This document shows positions 49,510 to 62,317 of a stretch of 64,000 nt of DNA, one piece after another (the stretch's first letter is position 1; the number at the start of each line of letters is the position of its first letter). The notes under the pieces were generated by a model. That model was not told where the DNA came from. It ran no database searches and saw only the letters and a program-made list of their open reading frames with translations. Source of the stretch: Protonemura montana (taxonomy: Eukaryota; Arthropoda; Insecta; Plecoptera; Nemouridae); contig OX387603.1 of assembly GCA_947568835.1 (NCBI GenBank), forward strand, positions 29,226,651-29,290,650, in the 5' to 3' direction. Position numbers and translations under genes: made by a program.

Positions 49510-52492
49510 TGCTCCTGACACTCTGCCTCGCAAGCTGGGCTTTCCAGACTCTCTGCCTCGCTAGCCAGTCACTCCAAACACTCTTCCTTGCTAGCCAGTC
49601 GCTCCGGACACTCTGCTTAGCAAGCAAGACGCTCCAGGCACTCTGCCATGCTGGCCAGTCACTCCAGACACTCTGCCTCGCTAGCCAGAAACTCCAGACA
49701 CTCTGCCACGCTAGCCAGTCGCTCCAGACACTCTGCCAAGCTACCAAGACGCTCCAGACACGCTGCCTCGCAAGCCGGGCACTTCAGACTTTCTGCCTTG
49801 CTAGCCAGAAAACCTTAGACACTCTGCCTTGCTTCCCCGACGCTCCAGACACTCTGGCTCGCAAGCCGGGCACTCCAGACACTCTGCCTCTCAGGCCAGA
49901 CGCTCCAGACACTCTGCATAGCTATCAAGACGCTCCAGGCACTCTGCCATGCTGGCCAGTCGCTCCAGACACTCTGCCTCGCTAGCCAGACGCCCTAGAC
50001 AATCTGTTCCGCTCCCCAGACGTTACAGACACTCTGCCTCTCAAGCCGGTCGCTCCAGACACTCTACCTCGCTGGCCAGACGCTCCAGACACTCTGCTTC
50101 GCTAGCCAGACGCTCCAGAAACTTTGCCTCGCTACCAGGACGCTACAGACACTCTGCCCCTCAAGCCGGGCGCTCCAGACACTTTGCCACGCTAGTCAGG
50201 CGTTCCAGTCACTCTTCCTTGCTGGCAAGACGCTCCATACACTCTCCTTTAATAGCAAGACGCTATAGACACTCTCCCTCGGTACCAAGACGCTCCAGAC
50301 ACGCTGCCTGGCAAGCCGGGCTCTCCAAACACTCTGCCTCGCTAGGCAAAAGCCCCAGACACTTTGCCTTGCTCCCCAGATGCTCCAGACAATCTGCCTC
50401 GCAAGCCAGACGCTGCAGACACTCTGCATAGCTATCAAGACGCTCCAGGCACTCTGCCATGCTGGCCAGTCGCTCCAGACACTCTGCCTCGCTAGCCAGA
50501 CGCCCTAGACAATCTGTTCCGCTACCCAGACGCTCCAGACACTCTGCCTTAGTAGCCAGACGCTCCACACACTCTTCCTCGCTAGCCAGACGCTCCAGAC
50601 GCTCTGCTTCCCTAGACAGACGCTCCAGAAACTTTGCCTCGCTAGCAGGACGCCGCAAACACTCTGCCTCGCTAGCCAGACGCTCCAGACACTGCCTCAC
50701 TAGCCAGAAACTCCAGACACTCTGCCACGCTAGCCAGTCGCTCCAGACACTCTGCCTAGCTATCAAGACGCTCCAGACACTCTGCCTTGCTTCCCGGACG
50801 CTCCAGACACTCTGGCTCGCAAGCCGGGCACTCCAGACACTCTGCCTCGCAGGCCGGGCGCTTCAGACACTCTGCCTAGCTACCAAGGCGTTCCAGGCAC
50901 TCTGCCATGCTGGCCAGTCGCTCCAGACACTCTGCCTCGCTAGCCAGACGCCCTAGACACACTGACCCGCTACTTAGACGCTCCAGACACTCTGCCTCGC
51001 AAGCCGGGCGCTCCAGACACTCTGCCTCGCTAGCTAGTCGCTCCAGACGCTCTGCATAGCTACCAAGACGCTTCAGACACGCTGACTCTTAAGCCAGGCA
51101 CTCCAGACTCTCTGCCTCGCTAGCCAGACGCCCCAGACACTCTGCCTTGCTGCCCAGATTCTCCAGACACTCTGCCTCGCAGGCCAGACGCTCCAGACAC
51201 TCTGCCTTAGTAGCCAGACGCTCCAGACACTCTGCTACGCTAGCTTCACTCTGCCTCGCTAGCCAGACGCTCCAAACACTCTGCCTCGCAAACCGGGTGC
51301 TACAGACAATCTGCCTTGCTAGCCAGACGCTCCAGACACTCTGCCTCGCAAGCCGGGCGCTCCAGACACTCTGCCTTGCTAGCCAGACGCTCCAGACACT
51401 CTGCCTCGCAAGCCGGGCGCTCCAGACACTCTGCCTCGCTAGCCAGACGCTCCAGACACTCTGCCTTAGTAGCCAGACCCTCCAGACACTCTGCCTCCGT
51501 AGTAACACGCTCCAGACCTTCAGCTTTGCTAGCTATGCGTTCTAGTCACTCTTTCTTGCTAGCCAGACGCTCCTTTCACTCTGCCTTGCTAGCCAGACGC
51601 TCCAGACACCCGCCTAGCTACCAAGACGCTCCAGAAACTCTGCCTTGCTACCCAGACGCTCCAGGCACTCTGCCATGCTGGCCAGTCGCTCCAGACACTC
51701 TGCCTCGCTAGCCAGTCGCTCCAGACGCTCTGCATAGCTACCAAGACGCTTCAGACACGCTGCCTCTTAAGCCAGGCGCTCCAGACTCTCTGCCTCGCTA
51801 GCCAGACGCCCCAGACACTCTGCCTTGCTTCCCAGATTCTCCAGACACTCTGCCTCGCAGGCCAGACGCTCCAGACACTCTGCCTTAGTAGCCAGATGCT
51901 CCAGACACTCTGCTTCGCTAGCCAGACGCTCCAAACACTCTGCCTCGCAAGCCGGGTGCTCCAGACACTCTGCCTTGCTAGCCAGACGCTCCAGACACTC
52001 TGTCCCGCTACCCAGACGCTCCAGACACTCTGCCTCGCAAGCCGGGCCTAGCCAGACGCTCCAGACACTCTGCGCCGCTACCCAAACGCTCCAGACACTC
52101 TGCCTCGCAAGCCGGGCGCTCCAGACACTCTGCCTCGCTAGCCAGGTCTTCCAGACACTCTGCTTCGCTAGCCAGACGCTCGAGAAACTTTGCCTCGCTA
52201 GCCAGACGCCTCAGACACTCTGCCTTGCTACCCAGTCGCTCCTGACAATCTGCCTCACAAGCCGGGCGCTCCAGACACTCTGCCTCGCTAGCCAGACGCT
52301 CCAGACACTCTGCCTTAGTAGCCAAATGCTCCAGACACTCTTTCTCGCTAGCCAGACGCTCCAGACACTCTGCCTCGCAAGCCGGGCGCTCCAGACACTC
52401 TGCCTCGCTAGCTAGACGCTCCAGACACTCTGCCTTAGTAGCCAGACCCTCCAGACACTCTTTCTCGCTAGCCAGACGCTCCAGACACTCTG
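49510..52492. repeat. Compound HOR, copy 3, truncated into alpha
   Basis: Repeats copy 2 at an offset of 3,512 bp: tttaa 50248, 28-bp monomer 50690, bridge with the two extra monomers, HOR-A boundary at 51505. The HOR-A part runs to about monomers 33-34 and then switches at ~52493 to alpha (CTCTACCTCGCTGG) instead of completing monomers 35-36. Confidence 0.84.
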
Positions 52493-53694
52493 CCTCGCAA
52501 GCCGGGCGCTCCAGACACTCTACCTCGCTGGCCAGACGCTCTAGACACTCTGCTTTGCTAGCCAGACGCTCCAGAAACTTTGCCTCGCTACCAGCACGCT
52601 ACAGACACTCTGCCCCTCAAGCCGGGCGCTCCAGACACTTTGCCACGCTAGTCAGGCGTTCCAGTCACTCTTCCTTGCTGGCCAGACGCACCATACACTC
52701 TTCTTTAATAACAAGACGCTTCAGACACTCTCCCTCGGTACCAAGACGCTCCAGACACGCTGCCTGGCAAGCCGGGCTCTCCAAACACTCTGCCTCGCTA
52801 GCTAGAAGCCCCAGACACTCGGCCTCGCTAGCCAGACGCTCCAGACATTCTGCATAGCTACCAAGACGCTTTAGACACGCTGCCTCTTAAACCAGGCACT
52901 CCAGGCTCTCTGCCTCGCTAGCGAGACGCCCCGGACACTCTGCCTTGCTTCCCAGATGCTCCAGACACTCTGCCTCGCAAGCCAGACGCTCCAGACATTC
53001 TGCCTTAGTAGCCAGACGCTCCAGACACTCTGCTTCGCTAGCCAGACGCTCCAGAAACTCTGCCTCGCAACCGGGCGCTTCAGACACTCTGCCTCGCAAG
53101 CCGGGCGCTCCAGACACTCTGATTAGCAAGCAAGACGCTCCAGGCACTCTGCCATGCTGGCCAGTCGCTCCAGACACTCTGCCTCGCTAGCCAGACGCAC
53201 TAGACACTCTGCCCCGCTACCCAGACGCTCCAGACACTCTGCCTCGCTAGCCAGACGCTCCAGACACTCTGCCTCGCTAGCCAGAAGCTCCAGACACTCT
53301 GCCACGCTAGCCAGTCGCTCCAGACATTATGCCTAGCTACCAAGACGCTCTAGACACGCTGCCTCGCAAGCCGGACACTTCAGACTTTCGGCCTCGCTAG
53401 CCAGACACCCTAGACACTCTGCCTTGCTTCCCGGACGCTCCAGACACTCTGGCTCGCAAGCCGGGTACTCCAGACACTCTGCCTCGCAAGCCGGGCGCTC
53501 CAGACACTCTGCTTAGCAACCAAACGCTCCAGGCACTCTGCCATGCTGGCCAGTCGCTCCAGACACTCTGCCTCGCTAGCCAGACGCCCTAGACACTCTG
53601 ACCCGCTACCCAGACGCTCCAGACACTCTGCTTCGCAAGCCGGGCGCTCCAGACACTCTGCCTCGCTAGCCAGACGCTCCAGACACTCTGCCTT
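52493..53694. repeat. Mosaic block alpha, copy 3
   Basis: Matches 25551-26752 (tttaa at 52704), including the GCAACCGGGCG monomer and CATTATGCCTAGC. It ends abruptly at GCCTTAGACTGCTCC (~53692), where other alpha copies continue with TTAGTAGCCAGACCC, so this is a breakpoint. Confidence 0.8.
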
Positions 53695-56155
53695 AGACTG
53701 CTCCATACACGCTGCCTCGCAAGCCGGGCACTTCAGACTCTCTGCCTTGCTAGCCAGACACCCTAGACACTCTGCCTTGGTTCCCGGACGCTCCAGACAC
53801 TCTGGCTCGCAAGCCGGGCACTCCAGAAACTTTGCCTCGCTACCAGCACGCTACAGACACTCTGCCCCTCAAGCCGGGCGCTCCAGACACTCTGCCATGC
53901 TAGCCAGTCGCTCCAGACTCTCTGCCTCGCTAGCCAGAAGCCCTAGACACTCTGCCCCGCTACCCAGACGCTACAGACACTCTGCCTCTCAAGCCGGTCG
54001 CTCCAGACACTCTACCTCGCCGGCCAGACGCCCCAGACACTCTGCTTCGCTAGCCAGACGCTCCAGAAACTTTGCCTCGCTACCAGGACGCTACAGACAC
54101 TCTGCCCCTCAAGCCGGGCGCTCCAGACACTTTGCCACGCTAGTCAGGCGTTCCAGTCACTCTTCCTTGCTGGCAAGACGCTCCATACACTCTCCTTTAA
54201 TAGCAAGACGCTTCAGACACTCTCCCTCGGTACCAAGACGCTCCAGACACGCTGCCTGGCAAGCCGGGCTCTCCAAACACTCTGCCTCGCTAGGCAGAAG
54301 CCCCAGACACTTTGCCTTGCTCCCCAGATGCTCCAGACAATCTGCCTCGCAAGCCAGACGCTGCAGACACTCTGCATAGCTATCAAGACGCTCCAGGCAC
54401 TCTGCCATGCTGGCCAGTCGCTCCAGACACTCTGCCTCGCTAGCCAGACGCTCTAGACAATCTGTTCCGCTACCCAGACGCTCCAGACACTCTGCCTTAC
54501 TAGCCAGACGCTCCACACACTCTTCCTCGCTAGCCAGACGCTCCAGACGCTCTGCTTCCCTAGACAGACGCTCCAGAAACTTTGCCTCGCTAGCAGGACG
54601 CCGCAAACACTCTGCCTCGCTAGCCAGACGCTCCAGACACTGCCTCACTAGCCAGAAACTCCAGACACTCTGCCACGCTAGCCAGTCGCTCCAGACACTC
54701 TGCCTAGCTATCAAGACGCTCCAGACACTCTGCCTTGCTTCCCGGACGCTCCAGACACTCTGGCTCGCAAGCCGGGCACTCCAGACACTCTGCCTCGCAA
54801 GCCGGGCGATTCAGACACTCTGCCTAGCTACCAAGGCGTTCCAGGCACTCTGCCATGCTGGCCAGTCGCTCCAGACACTCTGCCTCGCTAGCCAGACGCC
54901 CTAGACACTCCGACCCGCTACCCAGACGCTCCAGACACTCTGCCTCGCAAGCCGGGCGCTCCAGACACTCTGCCTCGCTAGCCAGTCGCTCCAGACGCTC
55001 TGCATAGCTAGCAAGACGCTTCAGACACGCTGACTCTTAAGCCAGGCACTCCAGACTCTCTGCCTCGCTAGCCAGACGCCCCAGACACTCTGCCTTGCTT
55101 CCCAGATTCTCCAGACACTCTGCCTCGCAGGCCAGACGCTCCAGACACTCTGCCTTAGTAGCCAGACGCTCCAGACACTCTGCTACGCTAGCTTGACGCT
55201 CCAAACACTCTGCCTCGCAAGCCGGGTGCTCCAGACACTCTGCCTTGCTAGCCAGACGCTCCAGACACTCTGTCCCGCTACCCAGACGCTCCAGACACTC
55301 TGCCTCGCAAGCCGGGCCTAGCCAGACGCTCCAGACACTCTGCCCCGCTACCCAGACGCTCCAAACACTCTGCCTCGCAAGCCGGGCGCTCCAGACACTC
55401 TTCCTCTTAAGCGAGACGTTCCAGACACTCTGCTTCGCTAGCCAGACGCTCGAGAAACTTTGCCTCGCTAGCCAGACTCCTCAGACACTCTGCCTTGCTA
55501 CCCAGTCGCTCCGGACACTCTGCCTTGCTTCCCAGATACTCCAGACACTCTGCCTCGCAAGCCAGACGCTTCAGACTCTCTGCATTAGCAGCCAGACGCC
55601 CCAGACACTTTGCCTTGCTACCCAGACGCTCCAGACAATCTGCCTCGCAAGCCGGGCACTCCAGACACTCTGCCTCGCACGCCGGGCGCTCCATACACAC
55701 TGCTTAGCAAGCCAGACGCCCCAGTCACTTTGCCTTGCTACCCTGACGCTACAGACAATATGCCTCGCAAGCCAGACGCTCCAGTCACTCTGCCATGCTG
55801 GCCAATCGCTCCAGACACTCTGCCTCGCTAGCCAGACGCTCCAGACATTCTGCATAGCTACCAAGACGCTTCAGACACGCTGCCTCTTAAACCAGGCACT
55901 CCAGGCTCTCTGCCTCGCTAGCGAGACGCCCCAGACACTCTGCCTTGCTTCCCAGATGCTCCAGACACTCTGCCTCGCAAGCCAGACGCTCCAGACACTC
56001 TGCCTTAGTAGCCAGACGCTCCAGACACTCTGCTTCGCTAGCCAGACGCTCCAGAAACTTTGCCTCGCTAGCAGGACGCCGCAAACACTCTGCCTTGCTA
56101 CCCAGTCGCTCCAGACACTCTGCCTCGCTAGCCAGGCACTCCAAACACTCTTCCT
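53695..56155. repeat. Mosaic: beta-prime, HOR-A fragment, gamma copy 6, alpha half
   Basis: Starts with the beta opening (GGCACTTCAGACTCTC). From ~53990 it follows 50042 onward at an offset of 3,948 bp (tttaa 54196, 28-bp monomer 54638). HOR-A monomers 7-25 follow at ~54980-55490, with a diverged CTCTTCCTCTTAAGCGAG near 55399. Then come gamma (tacacac 55694), the alpha half (~55840-56040) and a short beta-like bridge. Confidence 0.75.
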
Positions 56156-59100
56156 TGCTACCCAGACGCTCCAGACACTCTGCCTTAGTAGCCAGACGCT
56201 CCACACACTCTTCCTCGCTAGCCAGACGCTCCAGACGCTCTGCTTCCCTAGACAGACGCTCCAGAAACTTTGCCTCGCTAGCAGGACGCCGCAAACACTC
56301 TGCCTCGCTAGCCAGACGCTCCAGACACTGCCTCACTAGCCAGAAACTCCAGACACTCTGCCACGCTAGCCAGTCGCTCCAGACACTCTGCCTAGCTATC
56401 AAGACGCTCCAGACACTCTGCCTTGCTTCCCGGACGCTCCAGACACTCTGGCTCGCAAGCCGGGCACTCCAGACACTCTGCCTCGCAGGCCGGGCGCTTC
56501 AGACACTCTGCCTAGCTACCAAGGCGTTCCAGGCACTCTGCCATGCTGGCCAGTCGCTCCAGACACTCTGCCTCGCTAGCCAGACGCCCTAGACACACTG
56601 ACCCGCTACTTAGACGCTCCAGACACTCTGCCTCGCAAGCCGGGCGCTCCAGACACTCTGCCTCGCTAGCTAGTCGCTCCAGACGCTCTGCATAGCTACC
56701 AAGACGCTTCAGACACGCTGACTCTTAAGCCAGGCACTCCAGACTCTCTGCCTCGCTAGCCAGACGCCCCAGACACTCTGCCTTGCTGCCCAGATTCTCC
56801 AGACACTCTGCCTCGCAGGCCAGACGCTCCAGACACTCTGCCTTAGTAGCCAGACGCTCCAGACACTCTGCTACGCTAGCTTCACTCTGCCTCGCTAGCC
56901 AGACGCTCCAAACACTCTGCCTCGCAAACCGGGTGCTACAGACAATCTGCCTTGCTAGCCAGACGCTCCAGACACTCTGCCTCGCAAGCCGGGCGCTCCA
57001 GACACTCTGCCTTGCTAGCCAGACGCTCCAGACACTCTGCCTCGCAAGCCGGGCGCTCCAGACACTCTGCCTCGCTAGCCAGACGCTCCAGACACTCTGC
57101 CTTAGTAGCCAGACCCTCCAGACACTCTGCCTCCGTAGTAACACGCTCCAGACCTTCAGCTTTGCTAGCTATGCGTTCTAGTCACTCTTTCTTGCTGGCC
57201 AGACGCTCCTTCCACTCTGCCTCGCTAGCCAGACGCTCCAGACACCCGCCTAGCTACCAAGACGCTCCAGAAACTCTGCCTTGCTACCCAGACGCTCCAG
57301 GCACTCTGCCATGCTGGCCAGTCGCTCCAGACACTCTGCCTCGCTAGCCAGTCGCTCCAGACGCTCTGCATAGCTACCAAGACGCTTCAGACACGCTGCC
57401 TCTTAAGCCAGGCGCTCCAGACTCTCTGCCTCGCTAGCCAGACGCCCCAGACACTCTGCCTTGCTTCCCAGATTCTCCAGACACTCTGCCTCGCAGGCCA
57501 GACGCTCCAGACACTCTGCCTTAGTAGCCAGATGCTCCAGACACTCTGCTTCGCTAGCCAGACGCTCCAAACACTCTGCCTCGCAAGCCGGGTGCTCCAG
57601 ACACTCTGCCTTGCTAGCCAGACGCTCCAGACACTCTGTCCCGCTACCCAGACGCTCCAGACACTCTGCCTCGCAAGCCGGGCCTAGCCAGACGCTCCAG
57701 ACACTCTGCGCCGCTACCCAAACGCTCCAGACACTCTGCCTCGCAAGCCGGGCGCTCCAGACACTCTGCCTCGCTAGCCAGACGTTCCAGACACTCTGCT
57801 TCGCTAGCCAGACGCTCGAGAAACTTTGCCTCGCTAGCCAGACGCCTCAGACACTCTGCCTTGCTACCCAGTCGCTCCTGACAATCTGCCTCGCAAGACG
57901 GGCGCTCCAGACACTCTGCCTCGCTAGCCAGACGCTCCAGACACTCTGCCTTAGTAGCCAAATGCTCCAGACACTCTTTCTCGCTAGCCAGACGCTCCAG
58001 ACACTCTGCCTCGCAAGCCGGGCGCTCCAGACACTCTGCCTCGCTAGCTAGACGCTCCAGACACTCTGCCTTAGTAGCCAGACCCTCCAGACACTCTTTC
58101 TCGCTAGCCAGACGCTCCAGACACTCTGCCTCGCAAGCCGGGCGCTCCAGACACTCTACCTCGCTGGCCAGACGCTCTAGACACTCTGCTTTGCTAGCCA
58201 GACGCTCCAGAAACTTTGCCTCGCTACCAGCACGCTACAGACACTCTGCCCCTCAAGCCGAGCGCTCCAGACACTTTGCCACGCTAGTCAGGCGTTCCAG
58301 TCACTCTTCCTTGCTGGCCAGACGCTCCATACACTCTTCTTTAATAACAAGACGCTTCAGACACTCTCCCTCGGTACCAAGACGCTCCAGACACGCTGCC
58401 TGGCAAGCCGGGCTCTCCAAACACTCTGCCTCGCTAGCTAGAAGCCCCAGACACTCGGCCTCGCTAGCCAGACGCTCCAGACATTCTGCATAGCTACCAA
58501 GACGCTTTAGACACGCTGCCTCTTAAACCAGGTACTCCAGGCTCTCTGCCTCGCTAGCGAGACGCCCCGGACACTCTGCCTTGCTTCCCAGATGCTCCAG
58601 ACACTCTGCCTCGCAAGCCAGACGCTCCAGACATTCTGCCTTAGTAGCCAGACGCTCCAGACACTCTGCTTCGCTAGCCAGACGCTCCAGAAACTCTGCC
58701 TCGCAACCGGGCGCTTCAGACACTCTGCCTCGCAAGCCGGGCGCTCCAGACACTCTGATTAGCAAGCAAGACGCTCCAGGCACTCTGCCATGCTGGCCAG
58801 TCGCTCCAGACACTCTGCCTCGCTAGCCAGACGCACTAGACACTCTGCCCCGCTACCCAGACGCTCCAGACACTCTGCCTCGCTAGCCAGACGCTCCAGA
58901 CACTCTGCCTCGCTAGCCAGAAGCTCCAGACACTCTGCCACGCTAGCCAGTCGCTCCAGACATTATGCCTAGCTACCAAGACGCTCTAGACACGCTGCCT
59001 CGCAAGCCGGACACTTCAGACTTTCGGCCTCGCTAGCCAGACACCCTAGACACTCTGCCTTGCTTCCCGGACGCTCCAGACACTCTGGCTCGCAAGCCGG

Positions 59101-59331
59101 GTACTCCAGACACTCTGCCTCGCAAGCCGGGCGCTCCAGACACTCTGCTTAGCAACCAAACGCTCCAGGCACTCTGCCATGCTGGCCAGTCGCTCCAGAC
59201 ACTCTGCCTCGCTAGCCAGACGCCCTAGACACTCTGACCCGCTACCCAGACGCTCCAGACACTCTGCTTCGCAAGCCGGGCGCTCCAGACACTCTGCCTC
59301 GCTAGCCAGACGCTCCAGACACTCTGCCTTA
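56156..59331. repeat. Second copy of the 3.18-kb segment 50520-53695
   Basis: Runs in step with ~50520-53695 at a constant offset of 5,636 bp: 28-bp monomer 50690/56326, HOR-A boundary 51505/57141, alpha tttaa 52704/58340. Differences are few, for example CCTTCCACTC (~57208) for CCTTTCACTC. The match ends at ~53695/59331, where this copy continues into HOR-A monomers 32-36. Confidence 0.86.
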
Positions 59332-59457
59332 GTAGCCAGACCCTCCAGACACTCTTTCTCGCTAGCCAGACGCTCCAGACACTCTGCTTCGCGAGCCAGA
59401 CGCCTCAGACACTCTGCCTTGCTACCCAGTCGCTCCGGACACTCTGCCTCCGTAGTA
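59332..59457. repeat. HOR-A monomers 32-36 closing alpha
   Basis: TTAGTAGCCAGACCCTCC, CTTCGCGAGCC and CTCCGTAGTAACAC occur in standard order up to the boundary at 59458. This alpha-to-HOR-A junction has the same register as at ~31350-31484. Confidence 0.85.
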
Positions 59458-60127
59458 ACACGCTCCAGACCTTCAGCTTTGCTAGCTATGCGTTCTAGTC
59501 ACTCTGCCTCGCAGGCCAGACGCTCCAGACACTCTGCCTTAGTAGCCAGATGCTCCAGACACTCTGCTTCGCTAGCCAGACGCTCCAAACACTCTGCCTC
59601 GCAAGCCTAGTGCTCCAGACACTCTGCCTTGCTAGCCAGACGCTCCAGACACTCTGTCCCGCTACCCAGACGCTCCAGACACTCTGCCTCGCAAGCCGGG
59701 CCTAGCCAGACGCTCCAGACACTCTGCGCCGCTACCCAGACGCTCCAGACACTCTGCCTCGCAAGCCGGGCGCTCCAGACACTCTGCCTCGCTAGCCAGA
59801 CGTTCCAGACACTCTGCTTCGCTAGCCAGACGCTCGAGAAACTTTGCCTTGCTAGCCAGACGCCTCAGACACTCTGCCTTGCTACCCAGTCGCTTCTGAC
59901 AATCTGCCTCGCAAGCCGGGCGCTCCAGACACTCTGCCTCGCTAGCCAGACGCTCCAGACACTCTGCCTTAGTAGCCAGATGCTCCAGACACTCTTTTTC
60001 GCTAGCCAGACGCTCCAGACACTCTGCCTCGCAAGCCGGGCGCTCCAGACACTCTGCCTCGCTAGCCAGACGCTCCAGACACTCTGCCTTAGTAGCCAGA
60101 CCCTCCAGACACTCTGCCTCCGTAGTA
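59458..60127. repeat. 670-bp HOR-A unit with two deletions
   Basis: Monomer 2 is fused to monomer 12 at ~59504 (TAGTCACTCTGCCTCGCAGG), removing monomers 3-11. Monomer 33 is fused to 36 at ~60110 (CCCTCCAGACACTCTGCCTC), removing 34-35. The second fusion matches the one in the bridge of the compound units. Monomer 15 also shows AAGCCTAGTGCTCC (~59605). Confidence 0.86.
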
Positions 60128-61036
60128 ACACGCTCCAGACCTTCAGCTTTGCTAGCTATGCGTTCTAGTCACTCTTTCTTGCTGGCCAGACGCTCCTTTC
60201 ACTCTGCCTCGCTAGCCAGACGCTCCAGACACCCGCCTAGCTACCAAGACGCTCCAGAAACTCTGCCTTGCTACCCAGACGCTCCAGGCACTCTGCCATG
60301 CTGGCCAGTCGCTCCAGACACTCTGCCTCGCTAGCCAGTCGCTCCAGACGCTCTGCATAGCTACCAAGACGATTCAGACACGCTGCCTCTTAAGCCAGGC
60401 ACTCCAGACTCTCTGCCTCGCTAGCCAGACGCCCCAGACACTCTGCCTTGCCTCCCAGATTCTCCAGACACTCTGCCTCGCAGGCCAGACGCTCCAGACA
60501 CTCTGCCTTAGTAGCCAGATGCTCCAGACACTCTGCTTCGCTAGCCAGACGCTCCAAACACTCTGCCTCGCAAGCCGGGTGCTCTAGACACCCTGCCTTG
60601 CTAGCCAGACGCTCCAGACACTCTGTCCCGCTACCCAGACGCTCCAGACACTCTGCCTCGCAAGCCGGGCCTAGCCAGACGCTCCAGACACTCTGCGCCG
60701 CTACCCAAACGCTCCAGACACTCTGCCTCGCAAGCCGGGCGCTCCAGACACTCTGCCTCGCTAGCCAGACGCTCCAGACACTCTACCTTAGAAGCCAAAT
60801 GCTCCAGACACTCTTTCTCGCTAGCCAGACGCTCAAGACACTCTGCCTCGCAAGCCGGGCGCTCCAGACACTCTGCCTCGCTAGCCAGACGCTCCAGACA
60901 CTCTGCCTTAGTAGCCAGACCCTCCAGACACTCTTTCTCGCTAGCCAGACGCTCCAGACACTCTGCTTCGCGAGCCAGACGCCTCAGACACTCTGCCTTG
61001 CTACCCAGTCGCTCCGGACACTCTGCCTCCGTAGTA
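60128..61036. repeat. 909-bp HOR-A unit, five monomers deleted
   Basis: Monomers 1-22 are followed directly by 28 at ~60770-60790 (CTCTACCTTAGAAGCC), a loss of exactly 150 bp (5 x 30), and then 29-36. Private changes include CAGACGATTCAG (~60366) and CTTGCCTCCCAG (~60448). Confidence 0.86.
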
Positions 61037-61395
61037 ACACGCTCCAGACCTTCAGCTTTGCTAGCTATGCGTTCTAGTCACTCTTTCTTGCTGGCCAGAC
61101 GCTCCTTTCACTCTGCCTCGCTAGCCAGACGCTCCAGACACCCGCCTAGCTACCAAGACGCTCCAGAAACTCTGCCTTGCTACCCAGACGCTCCAGGCAC
61201 TCTTCCATGCTGGCCAGTCGCTCCAGACACTCTGCCTCGCTAGCCAGACGCTCCAGACACTCTGCCTTAGTAGCCAGACCCTCCAGACCCTCTTTCTCGC
61301 TAGCCAGACGCTCCAGACATTCTGCTTCGCGAGCCAGACGCCTCAGACACTCTGCCTTGCTACCCAGTCGCTCCGGACACTCTGCCTCCGTAGTA
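61037..61395. repeat. 359-bp HOR-A unit, shortest complete-ended copy
   Basis: Monomers 1-7 lead directly into 32-36 at ~61235-61265, so about 700 bp are missing. CTCTTCCATGC (~61200) is shared with the next unit (~61560), which suggests this copy arose from a neighbour by internal deletion. Confidence 0.86.
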
Positions 61396-62317
61396 ACACG
61401 CTCCAGACCTTCAGCTTTGCTAGCTATGCGTTCTAGTCACTCTTTCTTGCTGGCCAGACGCTCCTTTCACTCTGCCTCGCTAGCCAGACGCTCCAGACAC
61501 CCGCCTAGCTACCAAGACGCTCCAGAAACTCTGCCTTGCTACCCAGACGGTCCAGGCACTCTTCCATGCTGGCCAGTCGCTCCAGACACTCTGCCTCGCT
61601 AGCCAGTCGCTCCAGACGCTCTGCATAGCTACCAAGACGCTTCAGACACGCTGCCTCTTAAGCCAGGCACTCCAGACTCTCTGCCTCGCTAGCCAGACGC
61701 CCCAGACACTCTGCCTTGCTTCCCAGATTCTCCAGACACTCTGCCTCGCAGGCCAGACGCTCCAGACACTCTGCCTTAGTAGCCAGATGCTCCGGACACT
61801 CTGCTTCGCTAGCCAGACGCTCCAAACACTCTGCCTCGCAAGCCGGGTGCTCCAGACACTCTGCCTTGCTAGCCAGACGCTCCAGACACTCTGTCCCGCT
61901 ACCCAGACGCTCCAGACACTCTGCCTCGCAAGCCGGGCCTAGCCAGACGCTCCAGACACTCTGCGCCGCTACCCAGACGCTCCAGACACTCTGCCTCGCA
62001 AGCCGGGCGCTCCAGACACTCTGCTTCGCTAGCCAGACGCTCGAGAAACTTTGCCTCGCTAGCCAAACGCCTCAGACACTCTGCCTTGCTACCCAGTCGC
62101 TCCTGACAATCTGCCTCGCAAGCCGGGCGCTCCAGACACTCTGCCTCGCTAGCCATACGCTCCAGACACTCTGCCTTAGTAGCCAGATGCTCCAGACACT
62201 CTTTCTCGCTAGCCAGACGCTCCAGACACTCTGCCTCGCAAGCCAGACGCTCCAGACACTCTGCCTTAGTAGCCAGACCCTCCAGACACTCTTTCTCGCT
62301 AGCCAGACGCTCCAGAC
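61396..62317. repeat. HOR-A unit, last copy, truncated into alpha
   Basis: Monomers 1-22 are present and monomer 23 is missing (~62010-62020). One or two monomers are lost around the 30-31 duplication (~62235-62250). After monomer 33 (~62290) the sequence passes into CCCCGCTACCC and CTCTCAGGCC monomers of alpha at ~62318. Private changes include ACGGTCCAGG (~61547). Confidence 0.83.
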
